Assembly (NCBI GenBank): GCA_026018925.1
Contig: JAKSZU010000003.1
Coordinates: 192,372,256-192,436,255 of the forward strand
Direction: 5' to 3'
DNA: 64,000 nt
Source of the DNA: Tupaia tana
Lineage: Eukaryota > Chordata > Mammalia > Scandentia > Tupaiidae
How positions within the stretch are numbered: the first letter of the stretch is position 1; each line of letters starts with the position of its first letter. This document shows positions 23,866 through 35,900 of this stretch, in pieces. The position numbers and the translations under genes are program-made. The notes beneath the pieces were generated by a model, which saw only the letters and a program-made list of their open reading frames with translations, was not told the origin of the DNA and did no database searches.

Positions 23866-24539
23866 TGACTCTAGAGCCTCCTGGAAACCGTGAGGGCACA
23901 CTACCTCTCCCACGGTGCTTTCTATGTTCCCCTGCTCTGGAAAATACAATTGCCCCCCAAGCACCCTCCTTCCTTCCTCTGGCACACAGCACTGAGACTT
24001 CAGTTGGGTGAATATAATTCTTCCATCCACTACACCTGGGTGTTACTGGCCTGGCAGGGGAGCAGAAAGAACGTAGGCCTTGGGTGAAGAGGGAGGAATG
24101 AAATGTTTCTGGCTTTTGGAAGGACAAAAGTACCCAGGATCTGGAGGTTCTCTGGGGAGACGGGGGCTACATGTGAATGGCCATTGCCTCAGGCTTTCTC
24201 TCGCTCTCTCCTTTCTTTCTGGGCACTCCATTGCCTCTCCATTTCTCGTTGCGAATGCCCCTATCTGCTGTGCAGTACTGAGCCTGGCCATTTTTGCCCC
24301 TAAGAATAAGTTCTGAGGCAAGGCTCACTCACTGAGGAACAAAGCTGTCTGCCATTGCTTCAGCCACCTGTGAGTGAGTCTTTCTGAAAAGATTTTATGT
24401 TATTTGAACTTCCACTTCAGTTCGTCACACATACTAAGGAGGAACTTCTCTAACTTAGTTTCCTCTCGCTACAATTCTCTCCTCTCGGAGGCAGCATGCA
24501 GTACTGAACAGAGCACAGGCTTCGAGTTGGGCTGGATTT

Positions 24540-24792
24540 TTTTCTTTAGTCTTTACTAGAGGGTGTGCGCTCATGAGCGAGTCAGACAGAGAGACAGAGT
24601 GAGGGAAAGTGAGAACTCACTCCCTGGGGGATGGCCATGCTATAATATCTTCTCCTCCATTCTCCTCTCAGGATTTTGGACACACATGCACACATGCTCA
24701 GTATATTTGTTTAAGCCACTGGGTTGAGCACTCAAACCACAGTTGGCCATGCGGGATCCAACTGCCTTAACCACCACACCACCGGCTGGCCT
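24540..24792 (-). mobile_element. Family B SINE with perfect 16-bp TSD
   Basis: B order is preserved (GGGTGTGCGCTCATGAGCG, GAGAACTCACTCCCTGG, CCATTCTCCTCTCAGG, head). GAGTTGGGCTGGATTT flanks it at 24524-24539 and 24793-24808. Confidence 0.96.
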
Positions 24793-24808
24793 GAGTTGGG
24801 CTGGATTT

Positions 24809-26304
24809 GCAGGCTCACTAAATCATTTAGCAGCTGGGACCTAGGCTTTGGTTTTAGGTCTGTAAAATTGGAGTAATTGTACCTCACTGAGGCAAATGCC
24901 TGGGCCTCTGTAAGTGTCACTCTCCTCTGCCCCTCTGCGTGGGCTAGTAAACCCCTCGTCTGGAAACTTCTCAAAGCCCGAAAGACAATGCAGCCTTCTC
25001 TTTCCCCACAGAATCATTTGGCTCCTGAGCCCGGTGGGCCTCTGCAGATTGCAAGCTGTCTCTCTGGACTGCACAGCCCTCACAGACCTCCTGACCTCCA
25101 CCCCTCACCTCAGGTTCTCATCAATTCTGGCACCTCCTTGGGCCCAGCCTGGTGGCATGGTTCCTGCCCAAAGAGCCCCATGGGCAGGAGGACAGACGGA
25201 CAATGATCGAAGGTAGGTAAAATCTGACACTGGCTGGCATGGAGTGGGCTAGAGTGGTGAGGCTGGCATGGGAGAGAGGTCTGGAGGTGATGGAAGCTGA
25301 GGTCCTTTTGGGGGGTATGATGGGATGGTGAGAGTGGGCAGAGTGGCTGGGTGAACCATGGTGTGAGGCCCTGTGGGGGCTCTGACTCTCCTCTCTGCCC
25401 ACAACTATGTACAGGCATGACAGGCCAGATGTGGGACAGGGATGGTGGTGGTGAGCCACAACCTTGAGGGTTGGAGCCACATCTGTGAGGTCTCCAGAGC
25501 TAGCACTGGCTCCTTGATCCCTCAGAACCACAGGGACATCTTGTACCATCCATAAGCACAGAGAAAGAGAGTTCTCAGTTCCAGTTTGGTTATTCATTTT
25601 AAGGCCCTCCAAGGTTTGTGTCCTTCGAGAATATTGAAGTAGGATGGTGTATAGGACAGAGTGTGGGATTTTGAGTGGACCTGCATTCACATGGGGGTGC
25701 TCTCTGGCCACAGTGTCATCTTGAATCCTCAGGTCTTTGCTCTTCCTCTGGGCTTCCACACATCCCTGTGAGACCCTCCCTAACATCCAGAAAGTGGGAA
25801 CCAGTCTTTCCACGACCTCCCTTCTCCAGACTCTCCATTCACTTCTTGCTCAGAGAGGGGCTCTGAAAAAACAAAGTGCCCGTGGTTTGCAGTGGATAGT
25901 GGTGATGACGGCCAGGCCCAACCCAGTGCAGAGGCGAAGTTGTCCCACCTGCAGGATGCCGGGGTCCCCGACGTCACCTTTCAGTTAATTGAGATGGCTG
26001 CTATGCTGCCATGAGGACACTGCTGCTTGGGGTTAGTGCTTGTACATACGAAGCTGGGGTGTGTCATAATGAAACCTCCTTGGGGGAGAAGGGAACCCCT
26101 CCATCTTTCATCAGGACACAATGTGGATGGCCAAGGGGAGAGGTGGGCACCAGGGAGAAGGGCCCCAAAACACAGTTTGGCGACATAAGCATCTGCTGCT
26201 GGGATTGCATTTATCATCCCCCACGACACACACACTCTGACCGTACACAGAGACATGACAGGACTGGTGAGTCACAGCCCAAGAACCGTGGCCAGGCAAG
26301 AGTT
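24809..26304. other. PKDCC 3' flank, no gene seen
   Basis: Unique sequence. A 230-codon open frame on the minus strand (25813-25121) has no recognisable domain, no compositional support and no splice partner. I treat it as chance. Confidence 0.55.
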
Positions 26305-26322
26305 ACTGCTGTGAAATGTCAT

Positions 26323-26328
26323 TTTATT
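26323..26328 (-). terminator. PKDCC: Distal polyadenylation signal AATAAA for PKDCC
   Basis: AATAAA on the minus strand lies in an AT-rich segment about 760 nt after the stop codon. Cleavage would fall near 26300-26310. Confidence 0.6.
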
Positions 26329-26372
26329 AATTGATCAATTTTTGTTTTTTTTTTTTTTACAAAAATAAACAA

Positions 26373-26378
26373 TTTAAT
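26373..26378 (-). terminator. PKDCC: Proximal polyadenylation signal ATTAAA for PKDCC
   Basis: ATTAAA on the minus strand is followed within 20 nt by a T/G-rich stretch and an A run. It is an alternative to the AATAAA 50 nt downstream. Sequence alone cannot tell which is used. Confidence 0.5.
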
Positions 26379-27086
26379 GAACAAGAAGTACAAAAGCTTC
26401 TGGATATACAAACTCCAGGAGGGGGAGAGCCTGGTATCGGCTGCTTTGCGGCTTTCACTGAAAGCAAATGAAGCAGAAAGGCCCAGCCCCACCCCCGCCC
26501 CAGGTCCTGGCTCAAACCGCAACCTGCTCCTCCATCCCATCTTGGCTCAAATGGACATGCACCTCTGCCCCGACCCCTGCGGGCCCGGGAGCACCCACTG
26601 TGGGGAGGCCAAAGATGGCCTCTGCAGGGACAGAATCACCCACATCCCGGGGCAGCCCCGGGTGAGTCTCCTGTCCGGAGGTAAGCTGAGAACACTCTGT
26701 GACCGATTGTCCCCACGCAGCCCGCTCCCGCTGTGGCATGCGCAGCAGCAGCAGGGCTTTGGCTACATTCTCACACCATGAACACAGTAACAGGCTGCCC
26801 CCATGACTGTCCCAGTAAGGGGCACACTCCCCAGTGGGAGACTAGCCTAAGCTTTGCTCACAGCCCACAGAGAGGCAGCCCCCATGATTCCTGGCCTGGG
26901 AGCCAGCAGTCCACACCTAGGCTGGTAAACTCACATTTTAACATTTCGCATTATTGCACGTTTGTCCTGGTCACATCGGTCTGTCTGGGATGTCAGTCTT
27001 GTCTGCAGGGGTTCCGGGTGACATGTAGTGCCTCCTCTGCAGGGAAGCCCGGCAGGCAAGGAGGGGCAGCTGAGCCCTCAGGTAGG

Positions 27087-27172
27087 TCAGCTGGAAGCCC
27101 TCACATATGTGGTCTTGTTGGGATCAGGGACCACTTGGCTCCATCCGGTCTTGAAAAAGACCAGCTGCCGAC
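27087..27172 (-). CDS. PKDCC: PKDCC coding exon 7, C-terminus and stop
   Basis: The acceptor CTTCCCAG precedes GTCGGCAGC. The exon encodes [20 protein letters not shown] and ends TYVRASS followed by TGA at 27089-27087. The last residues differ slightly from the human ending I recall, as expected of an ortholog. Confidence 0.96.
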
Positions 27173-28312
27173 CTGGGAAGAGAGGTGAGAGGTAACAGGA
27201 CTGAATGTTTCTCTCCACCAAGCGGGGCTACTCTCCCTAATGCCCTGCTCTGAGGGCACGTGTCGTCATCTCATCTTCCCTCTGGTTTCTAGTGAGGCTT
27301 AATACCTGTCACCCTTCTCTGGGAAAGTCCAGCCATCTCCCCTGGAGTGCCCTCCCCAACTGGCTCACCTGTCCAGGTGGTCTGGTTGGTGACCACAAAG
27401 GCCCGGCACTGGGCATGGCTCTCACAGACGTCCACAGCTTCAGCTAGGTTGAACACTGAGAGGAGGCAGCCACCATGGTGGTAGGAAGGCCAGCAGCGGT
27501 AGTCGTCCTGGGCGATGGTGCTGTCCGGGAGGCGCTGGTACTCTGGGGGTTAGGGAGGGAGGAAAATGAGAGCTCGAGGCCCACAGGAGAGGGCCGGGAT
27601 CACTTTCTGAAAGGGTTGCGAGACTTGATTCCTCAGTGAGGGCTGAAGTCTAGCCCAGCTCCCCATCTCAGAGATACTGCTGCTGAAACTGGGCTGATGG
27701 CTGGATAAAGGCCAAGCAGACTTGCTTTCTGGGAGAAACACACTCCCAAATCTAAGGGCACGTGGTTGGTTCAGGCAACACAAGATGGTGAGAACATACA
27801 TGGGACAGACACACAGAGTCACCAGCTGTCCAGACTGGCTGCTGAGGTCAGGACACTTTAGACATTTACACATTAGACATTTAGAGCTGGGCTTCTCAAA
27901 CTTCAGTGTGAACACAAGACACCAGGAATCCTGTCACGATAAAGATTCTGATTCAGTAGGCTTGGTGTGGGACGTGAGAACCTGCACGTCTAACCAACAC
28001 CCAGTGTGCTGGCCTATACACTGCACTTTAAGGGGCAGGGTTCAGAGACCCACAGCTGCATTTCCTCCCAGCCATGAGAGATGAGGCCAGCTCCTCAGAT
28101 AGGTGGGTGCTGGGGTGGGGTGAGAAAGAAAGAGAGAAAGTGAGAAATATCCCCCTAGAGGGGATGGCCAAGTCCTCCAGTCTCCTCCTGGGGTTCTGGG
28201 ATTTGAACCATGGTCAGCCATGTGAGAGTCTAACAACTTAACCGCCATGCCACCTGCTGGCTCCAAGAGCAGCAAGATATTTTAAAGTAAGAAGCATGGG
28301 CATGAACATAAG

Positions 28313-28345
<33 letters not shown>

Positions 28346-31300
28346 GCCATTGCTAGAGAGTTTGAGGGGTGGGAGGATGAATCTGAGATCCCAGTTTTAT
28401 AGAGAGTGCAGAAGCTTTTATTCACTCCATCTTTCCCACTGCCCAGGGAGCCCCAGCTCTGGACTGATAAAGCAGAAGCCCAGGGCCTCTGGCCACCCCG
28501 CCCTCCTGCCTCCTTCTCCTACCAGGGACTAGACCAAAGTCCAGGCTGGCTGTGATTTATAGCCCCATAAACGGTGTCCTCAGGGACAGAGCCAGCCATT
28601 GTTCACCTCGTTAAACTTTATTTACAGGGCTAACGAGGGCTCCCCCACCCTAAGAGTGGCCGGGGCTCCTTGAATATGGAGGCTGCTCACTGCTGGCCTT
28701 CCTGCCAACCAAGGCTGAACCCCAGGGCTGAAGGTCAATCTGTAACCAGTGGCTACAATTCTCTGCCTGCACTGGGGGTTCCTGGATGATTTCAATATGG
28801 AGCCCCCCTCCGGCTTCAGCTGCCCTCCTAGCCATGGGAGGGTAGAGGAAGGAGAGAGAAGCAGACCTATATCGTGCTGAGGCTGTGTGAACTGTGCTAA
28901 TTGCTTTCACACGCCTCACGTGGCATTTAATCCCCATAAGAATCCTGTGAGGAAGGTGATGTTAAACCCAATTCACAGATGGGGAAAATGAGGCTCAAGG
29001 GGTAACTGGCTCCAAATCCCATAGCCGGTACCTGGAGGGGTTTAGAATAATTCAGAGAAGGGATACCAGTGTCCACTCTGTCCTGCCCCGCCCCAGGTGG
29101 AATTGTAATTGTTCTAGCTTCAGCCAGAGATGGGACCTCAAAGAGATGGCCACACAGCAGCCCGTGTTGCTAAACTTGAGCCCTCAGAGCAGCTTTTGGA
29201 GACAAGGAGCCCTAGGGTGAGGGTGGGCCACGTTGCCCAGTGAGGAGGGTCACCTGTCCCCCCACCTGCTCCCTGCCTCTCCAGCCCCTGGGTCCTGGTT
29301 GGGGCCACTCACCAGCACTGCCGCTTGTCGTGGAGTTCTGCAGGTATTGCCCACTCCGGTACAGGTGCAGTACCTTCTCCAGCTGGGCCAGGGTCTCGTC
29401 CACCCCCCAGGCAAGCTCCCCTGCAGAACGCAGTGTGGCTATGGCAGACTGCCTGGGTTCTCGCTCCTCCCCACTCTTTTCCTCTGGAGCCTGGGCCCAG
29501 ATCACCGGTGGGCTGGAGAGAAGGCTGGCTGCAGAGCCCACCCTGGGCAAGGATGGCTTCAGCACCCTGTGCTGCCCTGGCTCATACTTGCCCCCACGTC
29601 TGCTGGGGGAGGGCCAGGTGATGGGAGGCACATGGGCTCAGGAGCTCACCTGTGGCATTGACGATGCTATCCAGCAGAGGCCGCAGTGAGGGTGGGGCAC
29701 TGTGGGGCAGGAGGTATGTGAAGAAAAACCTGTGCCGGAAAAACTGGGGGCTCAGGAGTCCAGCCTTTGGACCATCCTGGCCAGGGAGCTTGATCCCTCA
29801 GGCCTAGTAGCTAAGCAAACCCCCAAGATATACTAGGGTGTCTCCTAGACTCAGGAAAGGGGTCTGTGCACACACTGAGAACACAACTAACCCCACATCA
29901 GACTGGAGTCTGAGGTCTGTTTCCCCCTCACCTCTCTAGGACCTCCGGTCTCCCAGCCCCACATTATCCCCTCCACTGACCCCAGTGTCAGAGCTGCCCA
30001 TGGACTGGGGCCCAGTGAGGAGCTTCCCAGAGGTTATGGGCCAGGGAAGACAAGAATTGCCAGTCCCACTGGTTCAGGCTCTAAGCCCAACACTATTTTA
30101 AGATGCCTCTAGCCGCCACCCCCAATGCAGCTTCTCCTTGGAGCTGTCTATTTTTAGTCCCACCATCTGAAGCCTGAATGTTCCCTTCTTGACTGACTCC
30201 ACAGGTCAAGGCCTCCCTGCTAGCTGGCCTCCTGGACCCCATGCTGGGACTCTCCCTGCCTCCCTCTTTCCCTGCTGGAGTTGCTCCCATGGGGGATCAC
30301 CTGTAGGCATTGTAGAGGTTGCGTTTCTCATTCATGCCCTCGCACCAGCCCTGGGCCGAGCAGAGCAGGGTGAAGTTCCTGGCTGGGAACTCGAGTATGC
30401 AGTCGGCACTGCTTGTGCATGGAGACTCCTCCACGCGTGCATCGTCTAGGTCCGTCACTTTCAGCTCCCCGTCCACCAACACGAACTGTCGCGGGCGGAA
30501 GTCCAGCAGCGTGACAGAGCCCAGTGGGGAGTGGGCCAGGTGGTGGAGGAGGCGGCCCAGGCTCAGGCAGATCTGAGGGCAGACACAGGAGGGCTGCTCA
30601 CCACTTCCCTTCTGGAAGGGGGCCCGAGGGTTCCCGAGTCTCTCCTGTGGGGCTCTGGACTCAGCTCAGGGATTGGCCTTTCCCTTTTAGAGGCCAGGGA
30701 CTTTAGAGAGCAGGCCAGTGATTTCCCATTAACCCTTGCCTGGCCTGACCCTGCGAATAATATGGAGTAGGCAGGGAAATGGGCAGCAGGGGAACTGGTG
30801 AATCTCTTCCCTAAAGGTGCATCTTGAGTGTGGTTTTAGTCCGGTGTATGGAAAGGGGGAAGTCAATGACCTTTAGGCCCTTCCTAGTGTCAGGACACTG
30901 GCCCTTCTGGAGCCAGGTGAGTGTGCATGAGTGTGTATGTGTGTGTGCTTATGTGGGTGGGAGAGGAGAGCTGGAGCACGGAAGTCCGAACTCTATGTGC
31001 TGCTTCTTTTTCTAAACCTTTGGCCAATGACTGAGTCAGCCTGCGGTCCTCCCCTCCCTCCCTCCCTCCCTCCTGGGGCTGTGGGGTAAGCTGCTCTGGA
31101 GGGCTGGCCTTCTAAGGGAGAACTATCCCAGCCAGGAGCCTGGGCCCAGCCCTCCTCCCCACTCACTCGGAACCGATCCTCCCAGGAGGTCTGCAGCAGC
31201 TGGATCATCTCCACAGGGGCGCCCAGCTCCGTGATGGTGGTCAGGGTGTCCGGAATGTCCTCGCTGTCCTGGTAGCAGTAGCCATAGAGCTGGGGAAGCC

Positions 31301-32947
31301 CAGGGCAGGTCATTAGGTCACAGGGTGGGGGTGGGGACAGAGAAGGGCTAGGCTGTCAGACGTCCCCTCTCTCCTACCCTCCCACCACCAACCCAGAGCC
31401 TTCGCTTCAGCTCAGGCCAGCAGAGAACAGCAGCAATGCCTGGGAAACGCGCCCTCTCATCCCAACAGCTGCGGTTCCTGCTGACTCCATCAGCCCTCAC
31501 CTCTTGCAGTGCAGGTAAATAGGCAGGTCTGGCCACCATGTGTTCACCATGAGCCAGGCACCATGCTAAATAATACAATTCTTATAACCCAACAGCACAG
31601 GGGGTACTTATTATCATCTCTAATTTCAGGTGAGCAAACCAACTCAGAGAGGTCAAATTGCTTGTGTAAGGCCACACAGCTAATACACACAGGAGCTGGG
31701 ATTTGAATTCCTGTCACTGATTCCTCTACTTGGTTCTTTTCAAGAATGCTGCCAACACGCAAGCCAGCAAGCATTATTACATCTCCTCCCCTGCTGCGAT
31801 CTTTGTCCACTCCTCATCATGGCAGCTTCATTATTTCTCCGCTCAGGCCTTGTGCGAGGAAAAGCAAGGTACCTGGGGGTGGGTAACAAGCACTGCGAAG
31901 AGTGAAGCATCTGAGGGGTGTCCTTTGCATATGTGGGTGGGTGACGTGTCAACAGGGGCGGTGGTGAAGGAGGATACCCAGGGAAGATCAGTTCTATGGA
32001 GGCATATTATCCGGGGGAGGAGCTCCATAAAGGCCAGCTGGACAGGGACTTCTGAAGCACAGCCTGGCTTTGTCACTAACACCTAAACCAGCAGCCAGAG
32101 AAAGCCGTGCTGTCCAGCCTCTCCCAGCACACGCCCCGGCAGGCAGCGAGGGCTTCAGATGGTGCTCGCAACAGCCAGCACCCCATGGGGTAGGAGCACA
32201 AAGGCGGAGTTGTCCAGGCCACGTTAGGACAACTAGAGGGAGCTGCATGGTGATGGTGGCGGTGTGCAGATGGGGAGGCTGAGCCCAGAGATTAGGTGTC
32301 CCTGGACACCATCGCCCCTCATGCCATCACTCACAGCCCACCCAGCTCACTCCAGGCCCCGTGTGCCCGTCTCCCTCCAGCGAGTGCCCCGTCAGTCCCC
32401 CTCCCTGGAGAAAGCTGCCCCATGAGGGAAGACATAATTCCGTGTCTGCCACTGAATCACCTGGGTTACTTGGGGGACAGGGCCAGTCCCAGACACCCTC
32501 TTCTTCCCTCTTCCTCCACACTTCCCCCTCATCAGCCCAGGGAGGCCCCAGACCCCGGTGGGATGGGGGGGAGGTAGGGGGGGCAGCCCCGGGGCCTGGT
32601 TCTCATTTTCTTGCCCAGAGTCTGAGCCTTTGTGGGAAACTTCTGAAGGTTATTAAACACCCGGAGGTCGTTAAATGCGTTGTTAACGAGGTATTAATCA
32701 ACACCCCTCAGGAAAAAATAAAAAGACACCATTAATCCCCCCCCCCCCCCCCACCCCAGGAAGCGCGAGGCTGAGCATTTCAGTCGCATCTTTTGTTCGT
32801 TTGGGAGAATAAATATACTCTAGCGTGGCCAGACTCTGGGTCCAATAGGCCTGGGGCCCCATCTAAGGCCTGAGGCCCCCAGGATGGTGGGAGTTGGGGG
32901 AAGGGAAGACTGTTGTGCCCTCTGATCCTGGGCTATAGAGGCATCTA

Positions 32948-32988
<41 letters not shown>

Positions 32989-35900
32989 GGGGACAGGGCA
33001 GGGAGGGGTCGGGGAAGATGGACAGAAAGACCTGGGACCCGGCCTAAGCAGTCTCTGGTGAGGCAGAGCAAGCACGGGGAGGTGCAGAGAGGAACCTGGG
33101 CATTTTCTATTAGAACCCACAACCCCAACCTTGTGCTGTCCAGAAAGGGAGAGGGGCCCAAGGGTGACCTGGGCATCCGGGTACTCCAGAAGGGCTCTCT
33201 GGCTCCTCCCAGTTCAGCAATAACAGTTTTGAAAATTTAAACGGCTACAAAGTACTAAACCAACATTGCTTCTGGTTTCCTGCACTCAGGCACTGAAGCC
33301 GCCTGAGCAGGGAAATCCCATGGCGGTGGAGGTAACATGGCTGAAGGAGCCACAGGGACCCTGGTCTGCGGTCCAGGGCTAAATGGGATACCCACTTCCA
33401 AATCAGGCTCTAAACTCATACTAAGGGACCTGCACTTTTCACTTTTGCTGGGTGGAAAGGACCTGGGTCCCTTCCTCTCTACTTAAGGAACCCTTATGCC
33501 CTGGGGCAGTGGACTCCAGTCTCTGCCAACTAGCGCCACACAGCCAACCCAGGGCAGGCCACCGGTCTCGGTCTCGGTTAGGAGAGGGAATGGGAAGGGA
33601 ATACTCAGGTGTAATGTTTTCCTTTGGCATCTTCAGAATTGGGCTGGGGGTCTGACATCGCAGAGGAGGGCCACTCTGGCATGTCTGTGGGAGAAGGTTA
33701 GCTGGATGCGAGTCAGGAAGTCTGGGTGGGGTGAGGGAGGGAGTTCTTTAACAGAATGGAAAGCACATCCAACATCAAACCTGTCCTAAAGGAAAGGGAT
33801 TTAGAGTCAATTTACAAACACTTAATGCCCTACTAGGTCACTCAAGACCTCTCTATCCTCTCAGAATCTAACTGACACTCCAGGGTTTCGAAAAAGTTCC
33901 CAAGCGCCCCTGGGAGGCAAGAACGAGATCCTCCCAGTTCGAATGGCCACGTAACCAGCCGCTCCCCGCCCGAAGCTCTGGACGCAGTGTCTGTGGTGCA
34001 GCCAGGAGTACCCACACACAACCGCTGGCTTGGCTGATGCCTTCCTGGGACCAGTTCAGAGCCCAGGACCCTGTGACAAGTGTCTGACAGGGAGCGGGTG
34101 CCCTCGAGGAGACTGGAGCCAGCTAGAGTATCTAGAGCTTTCTGATCTTTCCTTCCTGTTCTGCAATGCCCACCCATTCTGCCAGGCCTGGGTCCCCTCT
34201 ACCTCCTAGGGAAAGAAGGGAGAGACTTCTGGTTTTCCAGCCTGTTGGTTCTGCTGGATGCAGAGAGGTTCATTTGAGGCAGAAAGTGGAAGGTGTGGGC
34301 AAGATTTACCCATGGGAGTCTGCACAAACCATGTTCACAGGGCCAGAGCAGTCAGGGATGCCCCTCTCAGTCTGCTCAGACATGTGCAAAGGAGCGGTCG
34401 CCTGGTCTTAGGGCAGACTCAAGGACAGGGACTTGGAAGACAGGAAGTGGGGCAGTGCAGAGGCTGTGAGAGCCTGTTCTGAGTCTAGCTGGGGGGGAGG
34501 GGGAAGAAAGAGGGGGTTTATCTCTCCTCTCTGTCCCCTAGTGAAAGGAGAAGCAGAGTCCCATTCCGTAGGAACCTGAGCAACTGCCTTTCTCTACCTT
34601 CCAGCTGCTGGTACTACACTTGTGGGCTGCCAGCCGATAGCACCCGATAGAGTGACATTTGGGACCTGCAGACCCTGGTCTATCCACTGAACCAAGACCC
34701 TGAGGTTTCCCAGTGGTCTAAGGGCCCACTTTAAAGCCTGAAACCCCCAGGGTCATTTCTGGGAAGGACTGTACATTTCCTGGCCTACTTTTCAATCCCC
34801 CTTCCAGTGGCTTCTGGGTAGGGCAGAGGGGGGACTCTCTGGGAATTAAGCCTGACACTTGTCTCTTTCCAGCCCTTCCCAACCCCGTTGCTGTCCTACC
34901 CCATCTTCAAAGCCATACAAGCCCTGGAAGTTAAGAGAAGTGGGGTACAGACTCCATCAGAAGGGCTACCCTATTACTGCAGTTGGGATCCTGACTCTGG
35001 GCTGACTTCTCCTGCTCCGAATCCTATTCAATGGCTTGGGGTCATTTTGGCTTAAGGAGTCTCTGGGGTTCAACACCCTCTCTCCAGCCAGGATCAGGGT
35101 CCTAAGTCCTAATGGACTGTCCCAGTCCCGCAGTTTTAGGAGCCTCTGTCCTGGTCTCTGTCTTTAAGGAACATGTGGAAGTTGAGAAGCCCAGTAGTCC
35201 CTCATAAAGGGACACCCGCCCAGGAGTGAGCGAGGCAGGACTGTGCAGTGGGAAGCGCCAGGGTCAGGCTTCTTCACCCGGTTTAATCAGGCTCAGTCAT
35301 TGGAACTCCATTTTTTAGTGGAACCAACGGGCTCTCTTCCAACCAGAATGACTGGGGTCAGGCACCCCCACCTTCCTACCTGCAGCACGTTGGGGTGCCG
35401 AAGCCTCTCCAGCAGCACCATCTCCTTGAGCAGTTTGTGGGCCGCCAGCCGATAGCAGCCCCTCCGTGCCCCGAACTCGCGCACGCAGCTGCCCAGATCG
35501 TGGCCGCTGAAGTCTACAGCCTTGAGCGCCACGGCGGCGCCGCCGGGCAGGCGGACTCGGTACACGGCCTTGGTGTAGCCCGAGCCCACGTACTGCGCGC
35601 CGGACACGTTGCGGAGCGCGGCGCAGCCCAGGCGCGGGCCCGGGACAGGGGAGCCCGGGCCGGGAGCCGGGGGCCAACCCGGGCCGCCGTCGGGCAGGGA
35701 CCCGGCCCGCGGGGACCGGGGACGCTGCAGGCCTGGCCCGCCCGGAGCCAGGTCCATCAGGCGCCGCCGCTCCGGCCGGCCGGCCCCGGGCCCCGGACCC
35801 CCGCGGGAATAGCGCTGCACCTCTTCGTAGCGCGCCCGGATCTGCCGGGCCAGCTCTCCACGACCCCCGCGACGGCCCGGGCTCGGGGCCGGCGAGGGCC

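Larger units (their letters stand above)
21628..24523. other. Intergenic, no gene seen
   Basis: 22835-22925 is weakly MIR-like, 23286-23600 is Tigger/MER2-like and 23668-23865 is MIR. The rest is unique. Many overlapping open frames on both strands (22000-24300) show no domain. Confidence 0.5.
26305..27086 (-). other. PKDCC: PKDCC 3' UTR (inferred extent)
   Basis: This runs from the TGA to just past the AATAAA on the minus strand, about 780 nt with no intervening repeat. The distal end is AT-rich, like a typical 3' UTR end. The cleavage point is inferred, not seen. Confidence 0.7.
27543..29312 (-). other. PKDCC: PKDCC intron 5
   Basis: A 1770-bp intron and the main repeat carrier within the gene. 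It holds a MER5A-like element, a truncated family B SINE, a (CA)n tract and an MIR. Confidence 0.9.
31290..35379 (-). other. PKDCC: PKDCC intron 1
   Basis: This 4090-bp intron is the largest in the gene. It holds an MIR (31535-31735), a 16-base C run (32737-32752), a (GT)n tract and an AT-rich, repeat-free island near 32631-32826. It also holds a short echo of exon 1 at 34619-34645. No young SINE lies in it, unlike the flanks. Confidence 0.9.

Noticed and set aside
25121..25813. 230-codon minus-strand frame downstream of PKDCC
   Set aside because: No recognisable domain, His/Ser/Pro-rich, no splice or promoter context. Consistent with chance.
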